In this document: one piece after another, positions 15,962-24,528 of the stretch
How the letters are laid out: the number at the start of each line of letters is the position of its first letter
How positions within the stretch are numbered: the first letter of the stretch is position 1
Source of the DNA: Pseudobutyrivibrio sp.
GTDB lineage: Bacteria; Bacillota_A; Clostridia; Lachnospirales; Lachnospiraceae
DNA length: 25,738 nt
Direction of reading: 5' to 3'
Assembly: GCA_024691465.1 (NCBI GenBank)
Contig: JAILNO010000077.1
Span: 1 to 25,738, forward strand
Position numbers and translations under genes: made by a program
The notes under the pieces: generated by a model
The model's input: the letters and a program-made list of their open reading frames with translations, nothing else
What the model was told of the DNA's origin: nothing
Database searches by the model: none

Positions 15962-15989
15962 TGGACAGACAAAACATCATAATTATGAT
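15962..15989 (+). promoter_or_regulatory. Promoter candidate before the DUF1836 gene
   Basis: TGGACA (15962-15967), a 16-base spacer and TATGAT (15984-15989). The predicted start falls on or just before the terminator-like hairpin at 15995, which is odd and lowers confidence. Confidence 0.4.
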
Positions 15990-15994
15990 AAAAT

Positions 15995-16029
15995 ATGAGA
16001 TGTGGTTTTAAAAACCGCATCTCATTTTT
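15995..16029 (+). terminator. Terminator-like hairpin after yerC, just before the DUF1836 gene
   Basis: ATGAGATGTGGTTT (15995-16008) pairs with AAACCGCATCTCAT (from 16012 to 16025) with one G-U, followed by TTTTT to 16029. It lies 55 bases after the yerC stop and only 25 bases before the DUF1836 start. Confidence 0.8.
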
Positions 16030-16053
16030 GTGCTTATTTTTTGGGAGGAAGAT

Positions 16054-16683
16054 ATGGATAATTCGAGGAAGAGACTTAACGATATATTGCACATGCTTGC
16101 AGAGATAGATTATGTGCATCCAGAGGATATTCCTAATATCGATTTATATATGGATCAGGTTCTCACTTTTCTTGATCAGGAGCTGGGTACAGTTCGCGAG
16201 GCCACTGAAGACAAGGCCATGACTAAGACTATGATTAACAACTATACCAAGAATCAGATACTGCCTTCTCCTGAGAAGAAGAAATACTCTAGGGATCATA
16301 TGCTTAATCTGATTTTCATATATTACCTTAAGAATTTCCTATCTATGAAGGATATTAAGAGTATCCTTGATCCTGTTAATGATAAGTATTTCGGTGGCAA
16401 GGAAGATATTAACTTTTATGACATCTATAATGAAATAGTTCGGATAGAGAGCAAGGTAGCTCGTGATGTAACTAAGGATATGATTCGCAAGTACAATGTC
16501 AGCAGAGATACATTCATGGATGTGGATGAGGAGAATCGTAACACCTTACAGGAGTTCGCTTTTATATGTGAGCTGTGTTTTGATGTGTTTGCTAAGAAGA
16601 TGATGATTGAGCAATTCATAGCAGCCAGAGAGGAAAGAGAGCAGGAGTCGGATAGTACTCAAGAAAAGCCAAAGGAAAGTTAA
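16054..16683 (+). CDS. DUF1836 domain-containing protein, putative regulator
   Basis: A 209-residue soluble protein. The central part (about 55-150; MTKTMINNYTKNQILPSPEK, then YSRDHMLNLIFIYYLKNFLSMKDIKSIL) is the DUF1836 family, which has a MerR-like winged-helix layout; the C-terminal 20 residues are charged and probably disordered. ATG at 16054 is chosen because GGGAGGA sits just upstream; the in-frame GTG at 16030 lies before that site. Ligand and target genes are unknown. Confidence 0.85.
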   Translation: MDNSRKRLNDILHMLAEIDYVHPEDIPNIDLYMDQVLTFLDQELGTVREATEDKAMTKTMINNYTKNQILPSPEKKKYSRDHMLNLIFIYYLKNFLSMKDIKSILDPVNDKYFGGKEDINFYDIYNEIVRIESKVARDVTKDMIRKYNVSRDTFMDVDEENRNTLQEFAFICELCFDVFAKKMMIEQFIAAREEREQESDSTQEKPKES

Positions 16684-16763
16684 AATTCCATGGCTAGATT
16701 TATCTGTATATGATAGAATAAATCAGAACAAATTTTCGAAGTTTTAGAAAAGGATTTTTTGTA

Positions 16764-19088
16764 ATGGATTTAAGTATGTTGAATGACAAGCAGCGCGAGG
16801 GAGTTGTCACCACTGAGGGGCCAGTGCTTATATTGGCAGGTGCTGGCTCTGGTAAGACCAGAGTGTTGACTCACCGCGTTGCTTATTTAATAGAGCAGGG
16901 AGTGATGCCATATAATATCATGGCCATCACTTTTACTAACAAGGCAGCTCGTGAGATGCGCGAGCGTATTGATAATATAGTAGGCTTCGGCTCAGATGGT
17001 GTGTGGGTAGCTACATTCCATGCCAGTTGCGTTCGTATCCTTCGCAGATTCTGTGAGAATCTTGGTCAGGGATACACTAGCAATTTCACCATCTATGATA
17101 CTGATGACTGCAAGACACTTATGAAGGACATATGCAAGTATCTTCAGATAGATACTAAGCAGTTCAAGGAGCGTACCTTTTTAAATGTAATCTCTGATGC
17201 TAAGAATAAGCTCATCGGACCTGAGGAGTTCAGTAACCGTGCAGTGGGTGATTATAATATGTCACGCCAGGCTTCAGTGTACAGGGAATATCAGGCTCGT
17301 CTTCGTCAGAACAATGCCTTTGATTTCGATGACCTCATCATGAAGACAGTGGAGCTTCTCAAGCTTGACCCTGAGGTGCAGGCATACTACCAGAACAAGT
17401 TCCATTACATCATGGTGGATGAGTACCAGGATACTAATGCAGCACAGTTTGAGCTGGTGCGTCTACTTTCTAGTGGCAGGGAGAATCTCTGCGTGGTAGG
17501 TGATGATGATCAGTCCATCTATAAGTTCCGTGGTGCTGATATTTATAATATTCTTAATTTCGAGCAGCATTTTCCTAATGCCCATGTAATTAAGTTGGAG
17601 CAGAACTATCGTAGTACTGGCAATATCCTAGAGGCAGCTAATAAGGTAATTGCCAACAATGAGGGCCGTAAGGAGAAGGCTCTTTGGACTGAGGAGGAGG
17701 CTGGAGATAAGATTGAGTTCCAGCAGTTCGACAGTGCTTACGAGGAGGCCAGCTATATAGCTAGCAATATAGGCTCTCATGTGCGCAAGGGTGAGGCAGA
17801 GTATAAGGATTGCGCTGTTTTATATCGTACCAATGCCCAGTCGCGACTCATCGAGGAGAAGATGATATATGAGGGCATCCCATACAAGATAGTGGGTGGA
17901 GTTAACTTTTACAGCCGTAAGGAGATTAAGGATGTACTTGCCTACCTTAAGACAGTTGACAATGGCTGTGATGATATAGCGGTGCAGCGTATTATCAATA
18001 TCCCTAAGCGTGGTATCGGTGCAACTACTATTACTAAGGTTACTAACTTCGCCAGGGAGCGAGGTCTTAATTTCTATGAGGCCCTTACCCATGTGGAGGA
18101 GGTGCCATCTATTGGCAAGGCTGCTGATAAGATTAAGGGATTCACTAGCCTCATTGAGAAGCTCAGGAAGATTGCAGATGAGGAGAGTGTATCGGCTCTT
18201 GTTGAGGAGATTCTTGATCAGACAGATTATGTGGCAGAGCTGAAGGCAGAGGGTACTGACGAAGCTAAGGCCCGCATTGAGAATATAGACGAGTTACTTA
18301 CTAAGGCAGTTGCCTATGAGAAGGATGCCAGGGATGATGGTTCAGAGCCTACTCTCTCTGGATTCCTTGAGGATGTTGCTCTAGTTGCAGATATAGATAG
18401 CTATGAGGAGAGTGATAATTACGTAGTGCTTATGACTCTCCATGGAGCGAAGGGACTTGAGTTCCCTCGTGTATATATGGCCGGCATGGAGGATGGGCTA
18501 TTTCCTGGACAAGGGGCTATCTTCGATGGTGGCGGAGCTGATTCCGAGATGGAGGAGGAGCGCAGGCTCTGTTATGTAGGAATCACTCGAGCCAGAGAGC
18601 ATCTCACTATGACCAGCGCGCGTATGCGTATGATTAGAGGTGAGACCCAGTTCTCTAAGATTTCCAGATTCGTTAAGGAGATTCCGCAGGAATTACTCCA
18701 TGGCAATCTCTGGGAGCCTAAGCCTATGGAGGATTATTCTAGTACTCCTATAGGTGAGTATTCCGTATATCAGAAGCCTACAGGCGCTGGCAAGCCATTC
18801 ATGGGCACCACATACGGATCTAAGAGCAGTGTCCCTACTACACCTGCCTATGGCAAGTCATTTACAGTAGGAAGCTCTACCACAGCAGTGGCTAATAAGA
18901 ATGGCACTAAGATAGAGAAGTCCTCACTTGAATATGGTATAGGCGATAGAGTCAGCCATATTAAGTTCAAGGAAGGCACCGTGAAGGACATCATTGATGA
19001 GGGCCGTGACTATGAGGTTACAGTTGAGTTCGATGGTGTGGGTGTGAAGAAGATGTTCGCATCCTTCGCCAAGTTAAAGAAGATTTAG
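16764..19088 (+). CDS. pcrA: ATP-dependent DNA helicase PcrA (UvrD/Rep family)
   Basis: Superfamily 1A 3'-5' DNA helicase of 774 residues, used in repair, rolling-circle replication and clearing RecA or RNA polymerase from DNA. Motifs in order: Q-motif LNDKQREGV, Walker A AGAGSGKTR, motif Ia ITFTNKAAREMRERI, motif II VDEYQDTN, motif III VGDDDQSIYKFRGAD, motif IV EQNYRST, motif V TLHGAKGLEFPRVY and motif VI VGITRAREHL. The C-terminal YGIGDRVSHIKFKEGTVKDI is the Tudor-like RNA polymerase-binding domain of PcrA. rlmD follows after 9 bp. Confidence 0.97.
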   Translation: MDLSMLNDKQREGVVTTEGPVLILAGAGSGKTRVLTHRVAYLIEQGVMPYNIMAITFTNKAAREMRERIDNIVGFGSDGVWVATFHASCVRILRRFCENLGQGYTSNFTIYDTDDCKTLMKDICKYLQIDTKQFKERTFLNVISDAKNKLIGPEEFSNRAVGDYNMSRQASVYREYQARLRQNNAFDFDDLIMKTVELLKLDPEVQAYYQNKFHYIMVDEYQDTNAAQFELVRLLSSGRENLCVVGDDDQSIYKFRGADIYNILNFEQHFPNAHVIKLEQNYRSTGNILEAANKVIANNEGRKEKALWTEEEAGDKIEFQQFDSAYEEASYIASNIGSHVRKGEAEYKDCAVLYRTNAQSRLIEEKMIYEGIPYKIVGGVNFYSRKEIKDVLAYLKTVDNGCDDIAVQRIINIPKRGIGATTITKVTNFARERGLNFYEALTHVEEVPSIGKAADKIKGFTSLIEKLRKIADEESVSALVEEILDQTDYVAELKAEGTDEAKARIENIDELLTKAVAYEKDARDDGSEPTLSGFLEDVALVADIDSYEESDNYVVLMTLHGAKGLEFPRVYMAGMEDGLFPGQGAIFDGGGADSEMEEERRLCYVGITRAREHLTMTSARMRMIRGETQFSKISRFVKEIPQELLHGNLWEPKPMEDYSSTPIGEYSVYQKPTGAGKPFMGTTYGSKSSVPTTPAYGKSFTVGSSTTAVANKNGTKIEKSSLEYGIGDRVSHIKFKEGTVKDIIDEGRDYEVTVEFDGVGVKKMFASFAKLKKI

Positions 19089-19097
19089 GAGTTTAAT

Positions 19098-20768
19098 ATG
19101 AAGCGTGGAGATATAGTTCAGGGATTAGTTACGAAGGTTTCTTTCCCTAACAAAGGAATCGTTGAGACAGCTGAGGGAGACCGACTTAGAGTTAAGGGGG
19201 TACTTCCAGGACAGACTGTTTCTGTTCGTGTGAAGAAGTCATCTAAGGAGAAGGCACAGGGTATGCTTCTGTCTGTAGATGCACCTTCAGAGCTTGAGAT
19301 GGATACTCCTGCTTGCGTACATTTTGGCAAGTGCGGAGGTTGTACATATCAGTCCCTTTCTTATGAGAATCAGCTTCAGATTAAGGAGGGCATGATTCAT
19401 GATCTGATGGCTCCTGTCATCGGCGAGGATGTATGGGCTGCTACCTATGAGGGTATCAAGGCCAGCCCAGAGCAGTTCGGATACCGTAACAAGATGGAGT
19501 TCTCCTTCGGAGATGAGATGAAGGACGGTCCACTCACACTTGGTATGCATAAGAAGGGCAGCTTCTACGATGTAGTCACTGTAGACGGCTGTCAGATTAT
19601 CGATGCGGATATGCGTCGTGTACTTACTATTACACTCAATTATTTTAGTAAAGCTAATCTGCCTTACTATCACAAGAATACTCATGAGGGATACCTTCGT
19701 CATCTGCTGGTTCGCAAGGCTGTTAAGACTGGAGAGATTCTAGTTGATCTAGTTACTTCTACTCAGATTAGCTCTCTTTATGAGATAGCACTTCTTGCAG
19801 GTTGGAAGAAGGCGTTAGTAGATTGTCCAGATTGGGATGGCAAGATAGCAGGTATACTACATACTAAGAACAATCGCGAGGCTGACGTGGTATGTGATGA
19901 GGGTACTGAGATACTCTATGGTCAGGGACACTTCACTGAGGAGCTCCTTGGTCTTTCGTTCACCATTACACCATTCTCATTCTTCCAGACCAATTCACTA
20001 GGTGCTGAGGTACTTTATAGTACAGCCCGTGATTTCATTGCAGCAGGCGCTGATGGTGCTGAGGTGTATGACCTATACTCTGGCACAGGTACCATCGCTC
20101 AGGTAATTGCTCCAGCGGCTAAGCATGTTACTGGTGTGGAGATTATAGCTGAGGCTGTTGAGGCGGCCAAGGACAATGCTAAGCTCAATGGCTTGGAGAA
20201 TTGTGACTTCATCGCAGGTGATGTACTCAAGGTACTAGATGACATCGAGGAGAAGCCAGATTACATCATCCTGGATCCACCTAGAGATGGCATACATCCT
20301 AAGGCATTAGATAAGATTATTGATTACGGCGTAGATTCGCTAGTATATATTTCATGCAAGCCTACCAGCTTAGCCCGCGACCTGGAGGTATTCTTGGCTC
20401 GTGGATACGCTGTTAAGCGCCTGGCATGTGTAGATATGTTCCCAGGCACCTACCATGTGGAGACGTGCGTACTTTTGTCCAAACTTGATAGCGCCAAAAA
20501 CCACGTAGAATTCGAGCTTTCTGGCGATGAACTTGATGTAACTTCGGCAGAAAATAAGGCGACATATCAACAGATAAAAGATTGGGTACAAAAAGAGCGT
20601 GGCTTAAGCATCAGTTCTTTGAATATTGCCCAGGTAAAGCGCGCACATGGCATAATAGAGCGTGAAAATTATAATGAAGCTAAATCTGAAGACAGTAGAC
20701 AGCCAGGCTGCCCAGAAGTTAAATGGAAGGCTATTGAAGAGGCGTTGAATTTTTTTCAGATGATATAA
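19098..20768 (+). CDS. rlmD: 23S rRNA (uracil-5-)-methyltransferase RlmD/RumA with C-terminal extension
   Basis: Uses SAM to make 5-methyluridine in 23S rRNA; the 1939-type site is assumed from the family, and some Firmicute homologues (RlmCD) modify two positions. An N-terminal TRAM domain (1-60) is followed by 4Fe-4S ligands Cys73, Cys79, Cys82 and Cys165 (CVHFGKCGGC and VDGCQI). The methyltransferase core has DLYSGTGTIAQ, LDPPRDGIHPKAL and catalytic Cys420 (YISCKP). At 556 residues it is about 90 longer than the usual protein: residues 470-556 form an extra domain ending PGCPEVKWKAIEEALNFFQMI. Related tails occur on clostridial RlmD proteins as I recall. Codon use shifts in the tail from almost only GAG to mostly GAA for Glu. 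AGGAG overlaps the pcrA stop. Confidence 0.95.
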   Translation: MKRGDIVQGLVTKVSFPNKGIVETAEGDRLRVKGVLPGQTVSVRVKKSSKEKAQGMLLSVDAPSELEMDTPACVHFGKCGGCTYQSLSYENQLQIKEGMIHDLMAPVIGEDVWAATYEGIKASPEQFGYRNKMEFSFGDEMKDGPLTLGMHKKGSFYDVVTVDGCQIIDADMRRVLTITLNYFSKANLPYYHKNTHEGYLRHLLVRKAVKTGEILVDLVTSTQISSLYEIALLAGWKKALVDCPDWDGKIAGILHTKNNREADVVCDEGTEILYGQGHFTEELLGLSFTITPFSFFQTNSLGAEVLYSTARDFIAAGADGAEVYDLYSGTGTIAQVIAPAAKHVTGVEIIAEAVEAAKDNAKLNGLENCDFIAGDVLKVLDDIEEKPDYIILDPPRDGIHPKALDKIIDYGVDSLVYISCKPTSLARDLEVFLARGYAVKRLACVDMFPGTYHVETCVLLSKLDSAKNHVEFELSGDELDVTSAENKATYQQIKDWVQKERGLSISSLNIAQVKRAHGIIERENYNEAKSEDSRQPGCPEVKWKAIEEALNFFQMI

Positions 20769-20773
20769 AAGAG

Positions 20774-20812
20774 AAAGTCACAAGAAACAAAACTGTTTCC
20801 TGTGACTTTTTT
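20774..20812 (+). terminator. Terminator of rlmD, probably bidirectional
   Basis: AAAGTCACAAGAAACA (20774-20789) pairs with TGTTTCCTGTGACTTT (20794-20809), 15 of 16 positions, with T's to 20812. It ends exactly at the stop codon of the convergent XRE gene and can serve both strands, though the leftward U-tract is poor. Confidence 0.88.
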
Positions 20813-21152
20813 AATAATACTTATTCAGTGCCACCTTCGTTGCTTTTAGAACATCCTGTAACACCTTTGATTCTTGAGGTGTGCAGCTATCTATAAAACT
20901 AGATATTTCAGGTTTTATCTTATTATGTTTTTGTGTTTCCGTTTCAAATAATAATTCATCAGTTGACACATTTAATTCTTGAGCAATATCAACCAAAACT
21001 TGAAGGCTTAATTTTGTATTTCCTGTTTCTATGTGACTCATATGAGTGGTTGAAATATCAATTCTAGAAGCAAGCTCCTCCTGTGAGAGTGCGTGTGCTT
21101 TTCTTATAGTTCTAATGCGTTGTCCAATTGTATAATAATTAATTTTAAACAT
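20811..21152 (-). CDS. XRE-family helix-turn-helix regulator
   Basis: A 113-residue protein whose residues 8-68 form a Cro/CI-type HTH domain (IGQRIRTIRKAHALSQEELASRIDISTTHMSHIETGNTKLSLQVLVDIAQELNV, named here by its ends). The C-terminal 45 residues are charged, have no enzymatic motif and probably dimerise. It is read divergently from the AT-rich gene set starting at 21275, with an inverted repeat between them, so it is a natural candidate for the local regulator. Confidence 0.9.
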   Translation of the reverse strand: MFKINYYTIGQRIRTIRKAHALSQEELASRIDISTTHMSHIETGNTKLSLQVLVDIAQELNVSTDELLFETETQKHNKIKPEISSFIDSCTPQESKVLQDVLKATKVALNKYY

Positions 21153-21167
21153 TCTGTGAAATACCGC

Positions 21168-21199
21168 CTATATAGTTTATGGTTAATTGAATTATATAG
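21168..21199. promoter_or_regulatory. Inverted repeat in the divergent XRE / accessory-gene region
   Basis: CTATATA (21168-21174) and TATATAG (21193-21199) form a 7-bp inverted repeat separated by 18 bases, in the 122-bp gap between the XRE gene and the accessory genes. It could be an operator or overlapping divergent -10 boxes. AT-rich DNA gives such repeats easily, so the call is weak. Confidence 0.35.
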
Positions 21200-21274
21200 A
21201 CAATGGAGTTAAAATATAATAAATTGTATAGGCAAATATATGCTCATATGGTTAAAATGATAAAAGGGGATATT

Positions 21275-21592
21275 ATGGCATTAAAGTTAATAAAAGAGAA
21301 TAAGAAGTCTCTAGTGTATGAAAATGATATATACATTATCAAAGAGAAGGAAGTACAAGGTGGATATTATGTGCGAAATGGTGCTGCTAAGAATCCATAT
21401 TATGATGTTGAAAAAGACGAAAATGATCAAATATGGATAGGTGATGCAGTTACACTTGAGATAACTAATAAAAAGAATGGTAAAAAATGTCAAAAGAAAT
21501 GTCTGCAAGGTCACGGGGCGGCATATGATTTTCAAGATGCATTAGATGGAAAAAATCCAAAATTTAAAGATGTGATTAAAAAATTGGAATAA
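21275..21592 (+). CDS. Hypothetical protein, 105 aa
   Basis: I do not recognise this family. The protein is small, soluble and lysine-rich, with a KKCQKKC pair of cysteines and a GGYYVRNGAAKNPYYDVEKD segment rich in aromatic residues; beta structure is likely in the first half. The start at 21275 is preferred because AAAGGGG lies 5 bases upstream; the ATG at 21203 has no ribosome binding site. It is the first gene of the rightward AT-rich set and uses AAA/GAA codons heavily, unlike the GAG/AAG-rich genes before 20500. Confidence 0.75.
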   Translation: MALKLIKENKKSLVYENDIYIIKEKEVQGGYYVRNGAAKNPYYDVEKDENDQIWIGDAVTLEITNKKNGKKCQKKCLQGHGAAYDFQDALDGKNPKFKDVIKKLE

Positions 21593-21624
21593 ACAAATAA
21601 ATTTTTGTTTGTGGAGGCATGATT

Positions 21625-21957
21625 ATGCGATTTAGCAAAAATGATATAGTTAAGAAAAATGAGAAAGGCGTAGTTACTTACTATATTATAACGGATGTTA
21701 ATAGTAGCAACTATCATGGAATTAAGGGACGATTTCTGGGGGATTACGAAGAGGAGTTTTGCAGATACCCTTATAGTACAATTTTTCAACAGAAACCATC
21801 ATGTCGGGATTTGCTGAAGCAGTATTTTTGTATTAAAGAGAGGGTAATAGAACCGATTTTAGAAGATAATCTTGAAATCGTTGGTACGGTTAATTCTGAT
21901 AATATTCACAGAGATATAAACGAAGTTTTTGGAAATAATAATGATGAACAAAAGTAG
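21625..21957 (+). CDS. Hypothetical protein, 110 aa
   Basis: Unrecognised small soluble protein. The first 50 residues (FSKNDIVKKNEKGVVTYYIITDV, then IKGRFLGDYEEEFCRYPYS) suggest a small beta-barrel such as an SH3-like fold; the C-terminal part is acidic. GGAGG lies 7 bases before the ATG at 21625, which is favoured over the ATG at 21619. It starts 32 bp after the previous gene and is probably co-transcribed. Confidence 0.72.
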   Translation: MRFSKNDIVKKNEKGVVTYYIITDVNSSNYHGIKGRFLGDYEEEFCRYPYSTIFQQKPSCRDLLKQYFCIKERVIEPILEDNLEIVGTVNSDNIHRDINEVFGNNNDEQK

Positions 21958-22049
21958 AAGTTATATTAGGTTTTAGAAAGAAGCGCTACACTACAGTGAT
22001 TAATACTAATAATATTAGGATATTCATTATTGGAAGGAGGATTAAAAAT

Positions 22050-22793
22050 ATGTTGCTTAAAATTATAGGGATTATTGTTATTATTTTCATTGTATTGGCA
22101 ATAATCGAAGCCATTATGGAAAAGGTGGAGGAAAAGAAAGAGGCTAAAGAAGAAGCTGAGTGGGAAGCATACATAAAGACTCCTGAAGGCCAAGCTGAAA
22201 TGAAGAGAATTGAGGAAGAAAAAGAGAAAAGGGCAGAAGAAGAAAGAAAAAAACAGGAAGATGCAAAAAAAAGAAGAGAAGATTATATACGTTCAATTGA
22301 TGAAGATTGGATTAACTGTATACCTTTACTTAACCATAATAGTGATATGAGCATTGAAGAATGTAGAGATTGTGTTTATGATGCAGAAAAATTAGTTAGG
22401 TTATATCTTGAAAACATAATTGCATATAAGAATAAGTTCAAAAAAAATGAAGGCGGAATGATAATAAAAGATACACTTACAAAGATTGATTATGACCCTG
22501 AAAAAAATTCTATTGTATTGATTTTTGGTGATGGGAAAATAGTTAATAATCAGAATCAGTCTGTTTATAGAGAAATATCTGTAGGGATGGCTATTGATGA
22601 AAGAATGAATTTTACTTCGGAATCATATAGTAACTTGAAATTGGGTGAAGAATTAGTTGTAGTTGCAGATTATTATGATGCTGATCATAATGGATTCTAT
22701 TTTACACAAGGAGTGCTTCTAGTAAGTAATGGCAAATTTTTTGAGCCAACGAGAGAATTGGTCATTAAACTGTATGACAAGCTGAAAGCCTAG
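22050..22793 (+). CDS. Hypothetical single-TM coiled-coil protein, 248 aa
   Basis: Residues about 4-24 are one hydrophobic membrane segment. Residues 25-80 are almost all Glu, Lys, Ala and Arg and should form a long charged coiled coil. A mixed C-terminal domain (about 85-248) follows, with IDYDPEKNSIVLIFGDGKIV and GEELVVVADYYDADHNGFYF. No catalytic motif is seen. GGAAGGAGG (22032-22040) lies 9 bases before the ATG, fixing the start at 22050 rather than the in-frame GTG at 21996. The topology (N-terminal anchor, stalk, globular end) resembles a scaffold at the membrane; the function is unknown. Confidence 0.8.
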   Translation: MLLKIIGIIVIIFIVLAIIEAIMEKVEEKKEAKEEAEWEAYIKTPEGQAEMKRIEEEKEKRAEEERKKQEDAKKRREDYIRSIDEDWINCIPLLNHNSDMSIEECRDCVYDAEKLVRLYLENIIAYKNKFKKNEGGMIIKDTLTKIDYDPEKNSIVLIFGDGKIVNNQNQSVYREISVGMAIDERMNFTSESYSNLKLGEELVVVADYYDADHNGFYFTQGVLLVSNGKFFEPTRELVIKLYDKLKA

Positions 22794-22833
22794 TAGTAGG
22801 TTCATAGCTTCATTGATTAAAAAGGATGTAGAA

Positions 22834-24123
22834 ATGTTATACGGTCTGATTATCTTTTATACCATTCTAGTATGGGTAATATATCATTCTATATTTATAG
22901 TTATATATCGTAATGTCGGACGCGGAATTATTAAAGAATTAACCACATCTCTTTTATTTGCGGTAATTTTGACAGCAGTGACGGTGACCTACTGGAAAGC
23001 TTTAATAATTATAATAGCAGTAGTTGGAGCATTTTTTATTATTAAAGCTCCTGGTAAAACAAAAATCGTAGTTTTACTAGTAACAGGAGCCTTGGTAGCA
23101 TGTGTATATTGGGCTGGTCAAGAATATCTTGAACAGTATGCTTCTAAAAACACAGAAGAAAAAAAAGAGCTCACTGATGAAGAATTTGTAAGTGCTGTCG
23201 AGGAATTAGAAAAATACTCTATTGTATGTAACTCGAATTCTTCATCAGAGGGATTTGTATGCCAAGATTCAACATATGTATCACATGATAATGGTATTAT
23301 TTGGATTAATATGGAATATTATCCAAATGAATGGAACCCATATAGGATTGACATAGATGCATATTTTACAACTGATGGTTCTCTTGATACAAGGAGATTG
23401 TATCAATCATTTTATAGTGAAGATAGTCTTTTTCCGGCATATTTTATGGCACCTGAGGATGAAACTTTTAACGAAGAGTATTCCTTGCTAGTAAATGGAG
23501 ATGGAACTGTCACGATAGAGTATAAGGAAGATGACATTAATATCTCTGGTAAATATAGTTTGGCTACAGCAGAAGATGTTAAAGAATATAATGACTTACG
23601 TCAAAGTTTAATAGATGAATTAACAGCCCAACAGGAGGGAGAAGCTGCCAAAATTCATCATCATGAGTATTGTTATAAAAATAATGGCGATAACACACAC
23701 ACTGTATATTGCGCAGATGATAGTTGTGATTATAGCGAAGTTCAGAATTGTAGTTTTATCAATGGAACTTGCCAATACTGTGGTTATACATATCATTTAA
23801 GAGATGTGAAAATGCAAGAAGGAGATTACTACTCTCCGTACAGTGAAGAAAGGAAAGTAAGTCTTTGGTATGATGATAATGATCAGCTTCATCTATCTTA
23901 TAAAGATGACAATATAGACGATGATGTAGTCTTAAAATACAATGAAATGTCTTATGGAATGTATATAGGTGATACTGCAGATGGAACGCATTATTTGTTA
24001 GAGGCTGGTTACTATGGTGCATATAGTGATTCTAATCCAGATGATATTTATGTAGTAAGACAAACTGAATTAGGACGGGAAGATTACACATTATATTTAA
24101 TAGAAGCCGAAAAGGAGGATTGA
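22834..24123 (+). CDS. Hypothetical four-TM protein with Cys/His-rich module, 429 aa
   Basis: Four hydrophobic segments lie at about 3-25, 36-52, 55-71 and 77-96, followed by a large, probably extracytoplasmic, acidic region. Residues 275-320 hold a Cys/His-rich unit: His277, Cys280, His289, Cys293, Cys298, Cys306, Cys313 and Cys316, with NNGDNTHTVYC and NGTCQYCGY. As I recall, this kind of module recurs in surface proteins of Clostridia; metal binding is plausible but inferred. The start at 22834 follows AAAGGATG; the in-frame TTG at 22813 lies upstream of it. It overlaps nothing upstream (40 bp gap) and ends with an AAAGGAGG site that serves the next gene. Confidence 0.8.
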   Translation: MLYGLIIFYTILVWVIYHSIFIVIYRNVGRGIIKELTTSLLFAVILTAVTVTYWKALIIIIAVVGAFFIIKAPGKTKIVVLLVTGALVACVYWAGQEYLEQYASKNTEEKKELTDEEFVSAVEELEKYSIVCNSNSSSEGFVCQDSTYVSHDNGIIWINMEYYPNEWNPYRIDIDAYFTTDGSLDTRRLYQSFYSEDSLFPAYFMAPEDETFNEEYSLLVNGDGTVTIEYKEDDINISGKYSLATAEDVKEYNDLRQSLIDELTAQQEGEAAKIHHHEYCYKNNGDNTHTVYCADDSCDYSEVQNCSFINGTCQYCGYTYHLRDVKMQEGDYYSPYSEERKVSLWYDDNDQLHLSYKDDNIDDDVVLKYNEMSYGMYIGDTADGTHYLLEAGYYGAYSDSNPDDIYVVRQTELGREDYTLYLIEAEKED

Positions 24124-24128
24124 CTATT

Positions 24129-24512
24129 ATGAAACGAATTTTATTAGCTCTTCTCACATTAGTTTTTGTTGTTAGTGTAATTGGCTGTGGAAATAAATCA
24201 AGCGACTCTGGCGAAACTAAAAGTGTTACTTTGACATTTGATTATGAAAAACAAAGTGGTTTGAATTACAATGATGATGCTAAAGTTTATGTAGATGATA
24301 CTGAGATAGGAATCGTTACGTATGGAACCGTTGGAAATGTTTTTGTTGAGGATTTGACAGAAGGAAAACATACGTTAAGACTGGTTAGTGATACTACATT
24401 AAGAACAAATAAGAGCAATAAGGTAAAAATTGAAGTAGGAGATTCTACTGATTTTAAGCTGATTATTTCTCAAAGTTCTATGTGGGGACTAAGATTATCA
24501 TTGGATGAGTAG
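24129..24512 (+). CDS. Putative lipoprotein, 127 aa
   Basis: A short signal peptide with a lipobox VIGC places lipidated Cys20 at the N-terminus of the mature protein, tethered to the outer face of the membrane. The remaining region is beta-rich; DDAKVYVDDTEIGIVTYGTVGN and DLTEGKHTLRLVSD recall PEGA-type beta-sandwich domains. The ATG at 24129 is chosen because AAGGAGG (24112-24118) is 10 bases away; the TTG at 24120 is too close to it. It is the last gene of the accessory set and has no recognisable enzymatic motif. Confidence 0.82.
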   Translation: MKRILLALLTLVFVVSVIGCGNKSSDSGETKSVTLTFDYEKQSGLNYNDDAKVYVDDTEIGIVTYGTVGNVFVEDLTEGKHTLRLVSDTTLRTNKSNKVKIEVGDSTDFKLIISQSSMWGLRLSLDE

Positions 24513-24528
24513 AAATCGATGTGTAAGA

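Noticed and set aside
20811..21592. Toxin-antitoxin pair formed by the XRE gene and the 105-aa gene
   Set aside because: The genes are divergent, not in the usual co-directional overlap, and the 105-aa protein shows no toxin motif.
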